Below, piece after piece: positions 63,247-64,000 of a stretch of DNA of 64,000 nt. How positions within the stretch are numbered: the first letter of the stretch is position 1; each line of letters starts with the position of its first letter. The notes beneath the pieces are model-generated. The model saw only the letters and a list, made by a program, of their open reading frames with translations. It was not told the DNA's origin and did not search any database. A program made the translations under genes and the position numbers. The DNA lies in assembly GCF_034674885.1 (NCBI RefSeq), contig NZ_JAUCDS010000007.1:56402-120401 (forward strand), in the 5' to 3' direction. Source of the DNA: Castellaniella sp034674885. GTDB taxonomy: Bacteria > Pseudomonadota > Gammaproteobacteria > Burkholderiales > Burkholderiaceae_B.

Positions 63247-64000
63247 CTGAACTGACCACCGCCATGCCGGCCCCCCCGGGGCCGCTCAAATCTTTCTGGC
63301 AGGATTTTTCCCGCAATCGGGGCGCCCTGATCGGGCTGATCTATATCCTGCTGATGCTGTTCATCGCCATTGCGGCGAACCTGGTCGCGCCGCACGACCC
63401 GGCGGCGCAATTCCGCGAACACCTGCTGCAGCCCCCCGTCTGGCACGCGGACGGCAGCTGGCAATTCATCCTGGGCACCGACGACGTGGGCCGCGACATC
63501 CTGTCGCGCCTGATCTACGGCGCGCGGCTGTCGCTGCTGGTGGGCTTCCTGGTCGTCAGCGTGTCGCTGGTGCTGGGGATTTTCTTCGGCGTGCTGGCGG
63601 GCTACACGGGCGGCGTGGTGGACATCACCATCATGCGTCTGGTGGACATCATGCTGGCGCTGCCCAGCCTGCTGCTGGCTCTGGTGCTGGTGGCGATCTT
63701 CGGGCCATCCATCGTCAACGCATCCCTGGCGCTCAGCTTCGTGGCCCTGCCGCATTACGTGCGCCTGAGCCGCGCCGCCGTGCTGCGCGAAATGACGCGC
63801 GACTACGTGATCGCCTCGCGCGTGGTGGGCGCGGGCGCCTGGCGGCAGATGTTCATCAACATCCTGCCCAACTGCGTGGCGCCGCTGATCGTGCAGGCCT
63901 CGCTGGGTTTTTCCAACGCCATCCTGGACATGGCCGCCCTGGGTTTCCTGGGCATGGGCGCCCAGCCGCCGACCCCGGAATGGGGCACGATGCTGGCCAA
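63243..64000 (+). CDS. dppC: Dipeptide ABC transporter permease DppC (cut by window end)
   Basis: The first 252 residues are present, starting MTELTTAMPAPPGPLKSFWQ at ATG 63243. Helices, the HILGTDDVGRD-like block FILGTDDVGRDILSRLIYGA and the EAA loop YVIASRVVGAGAWRQMFINI match DppC. The gene continues past the window, where dppD and dppF would be expected. Confidence 0.93.
   Translation, partial: MTELTTAMPAPPGPLKSFWQDFSRNRGALIGLIYILLMLFIAIAANLVAPHDPAAQFREHLLQPPVWHADGSWQFILGTDDVGRDILSRLIYGARLSLLVGFLVVSVSLVLGIFFGVLAGYTGGVVDITIMRLVDIMLALPSLLLALVLVAIFGPSIVNASLALSFVALPHYVRLSRAAVLREMTRDYVIASRVVGAGAWRQMFINILPNCVAPLIVQASLGFSNAILDMAALGFLGMGAQPPTPEWGTMLA

Overview
The window is high-GC DNA (roughly 60-65 % by eye) with gene families and gene order typical of Burkholderiales, most likely family Alcaligenaceae (Bordetella, Achromobacter, Castellaniella relatives). 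Pointers are a DUF1854 gene after an ABC exporter, a DUF4148 secreted protein, the EPS-associated MarR regulator, imuA-imuB-dnaE2 and a hut cluster with HutC-like operators. The assignment rests on gene families only; there is no rRNA, and I saw no tRNA or CRISPR.

Layout. 1-1.1 kb: end of an ABC exporter gene plus its DUF1854 partner (the pair seen near cyanophycin genes). 1.1-13.2 kb: an accessory stretch with an AbiE-type toxin-antitoxin pair, a transglutaminase-like orphan, small envelope and stress proteins, XRE and ImmA/IrrE-PIN modules, a PD-(D/E)XK-like protein, and several broken genes (truncated Rpn nuclease, DUF985 remnant, two apparent frameshifts). 13.4-31.0 kb: a polysaccharide locus. 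A + strand O-antigen ligase faces a ~16.3 kb minus-strand operon running from an EPS-associated MarR regulator through an MsbA/PglK-like ABC protein, glycosyltransferases, two methyltransferases, GDP-fucose synthesis (gmd, fcl, manC), an EpsG-type polymerase and a WbaP-type initiating transferase. Its leader carries a good promoter and an exact ops element, and an RfaH/NusG-like gene lies 3.7 kb upstream. Part of the operon (24.8-30.6 kb, also 17-19 kb) is AT-rich and looks imported. One glycosyltransferase gene contains a 10-base G tract, a candidate phase-variation switch.

31-35.3 kb: a degraded Clp-fold serine protease gene with a small partner, an autotransporter, and the RfaH-like gene. 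35.5-37.0 kb: an NCS2 purine permease. 37.2-52.0 kb: histidine use: a HutC-like GntR repressor, an amino-acid ABC importer, a single gene fusing an aromatic-type aminotransferase to an FAD D-2-hydroxyacid dehydrogenase, then hutU and hutH, with hutI convergent. HutC-like palindromes precede the importer, hutU and hutI, so one repressor probably controls all three units. A LysR-CaiB-acyl-CoA dehydrogenase unit sits between the repressor and the importer.

52.1-54.0 kb: a TetR-regulated MFS exporter. 54.2-59.5 kb: the SOS mutagenesis cassette imuA-imuB-dnaE2 behind a consensus LexA box. 59.7-60.1 kb: ssb. 60.5 kb to the edge: dppA-dppB-dppC (dppC cut by the window end).
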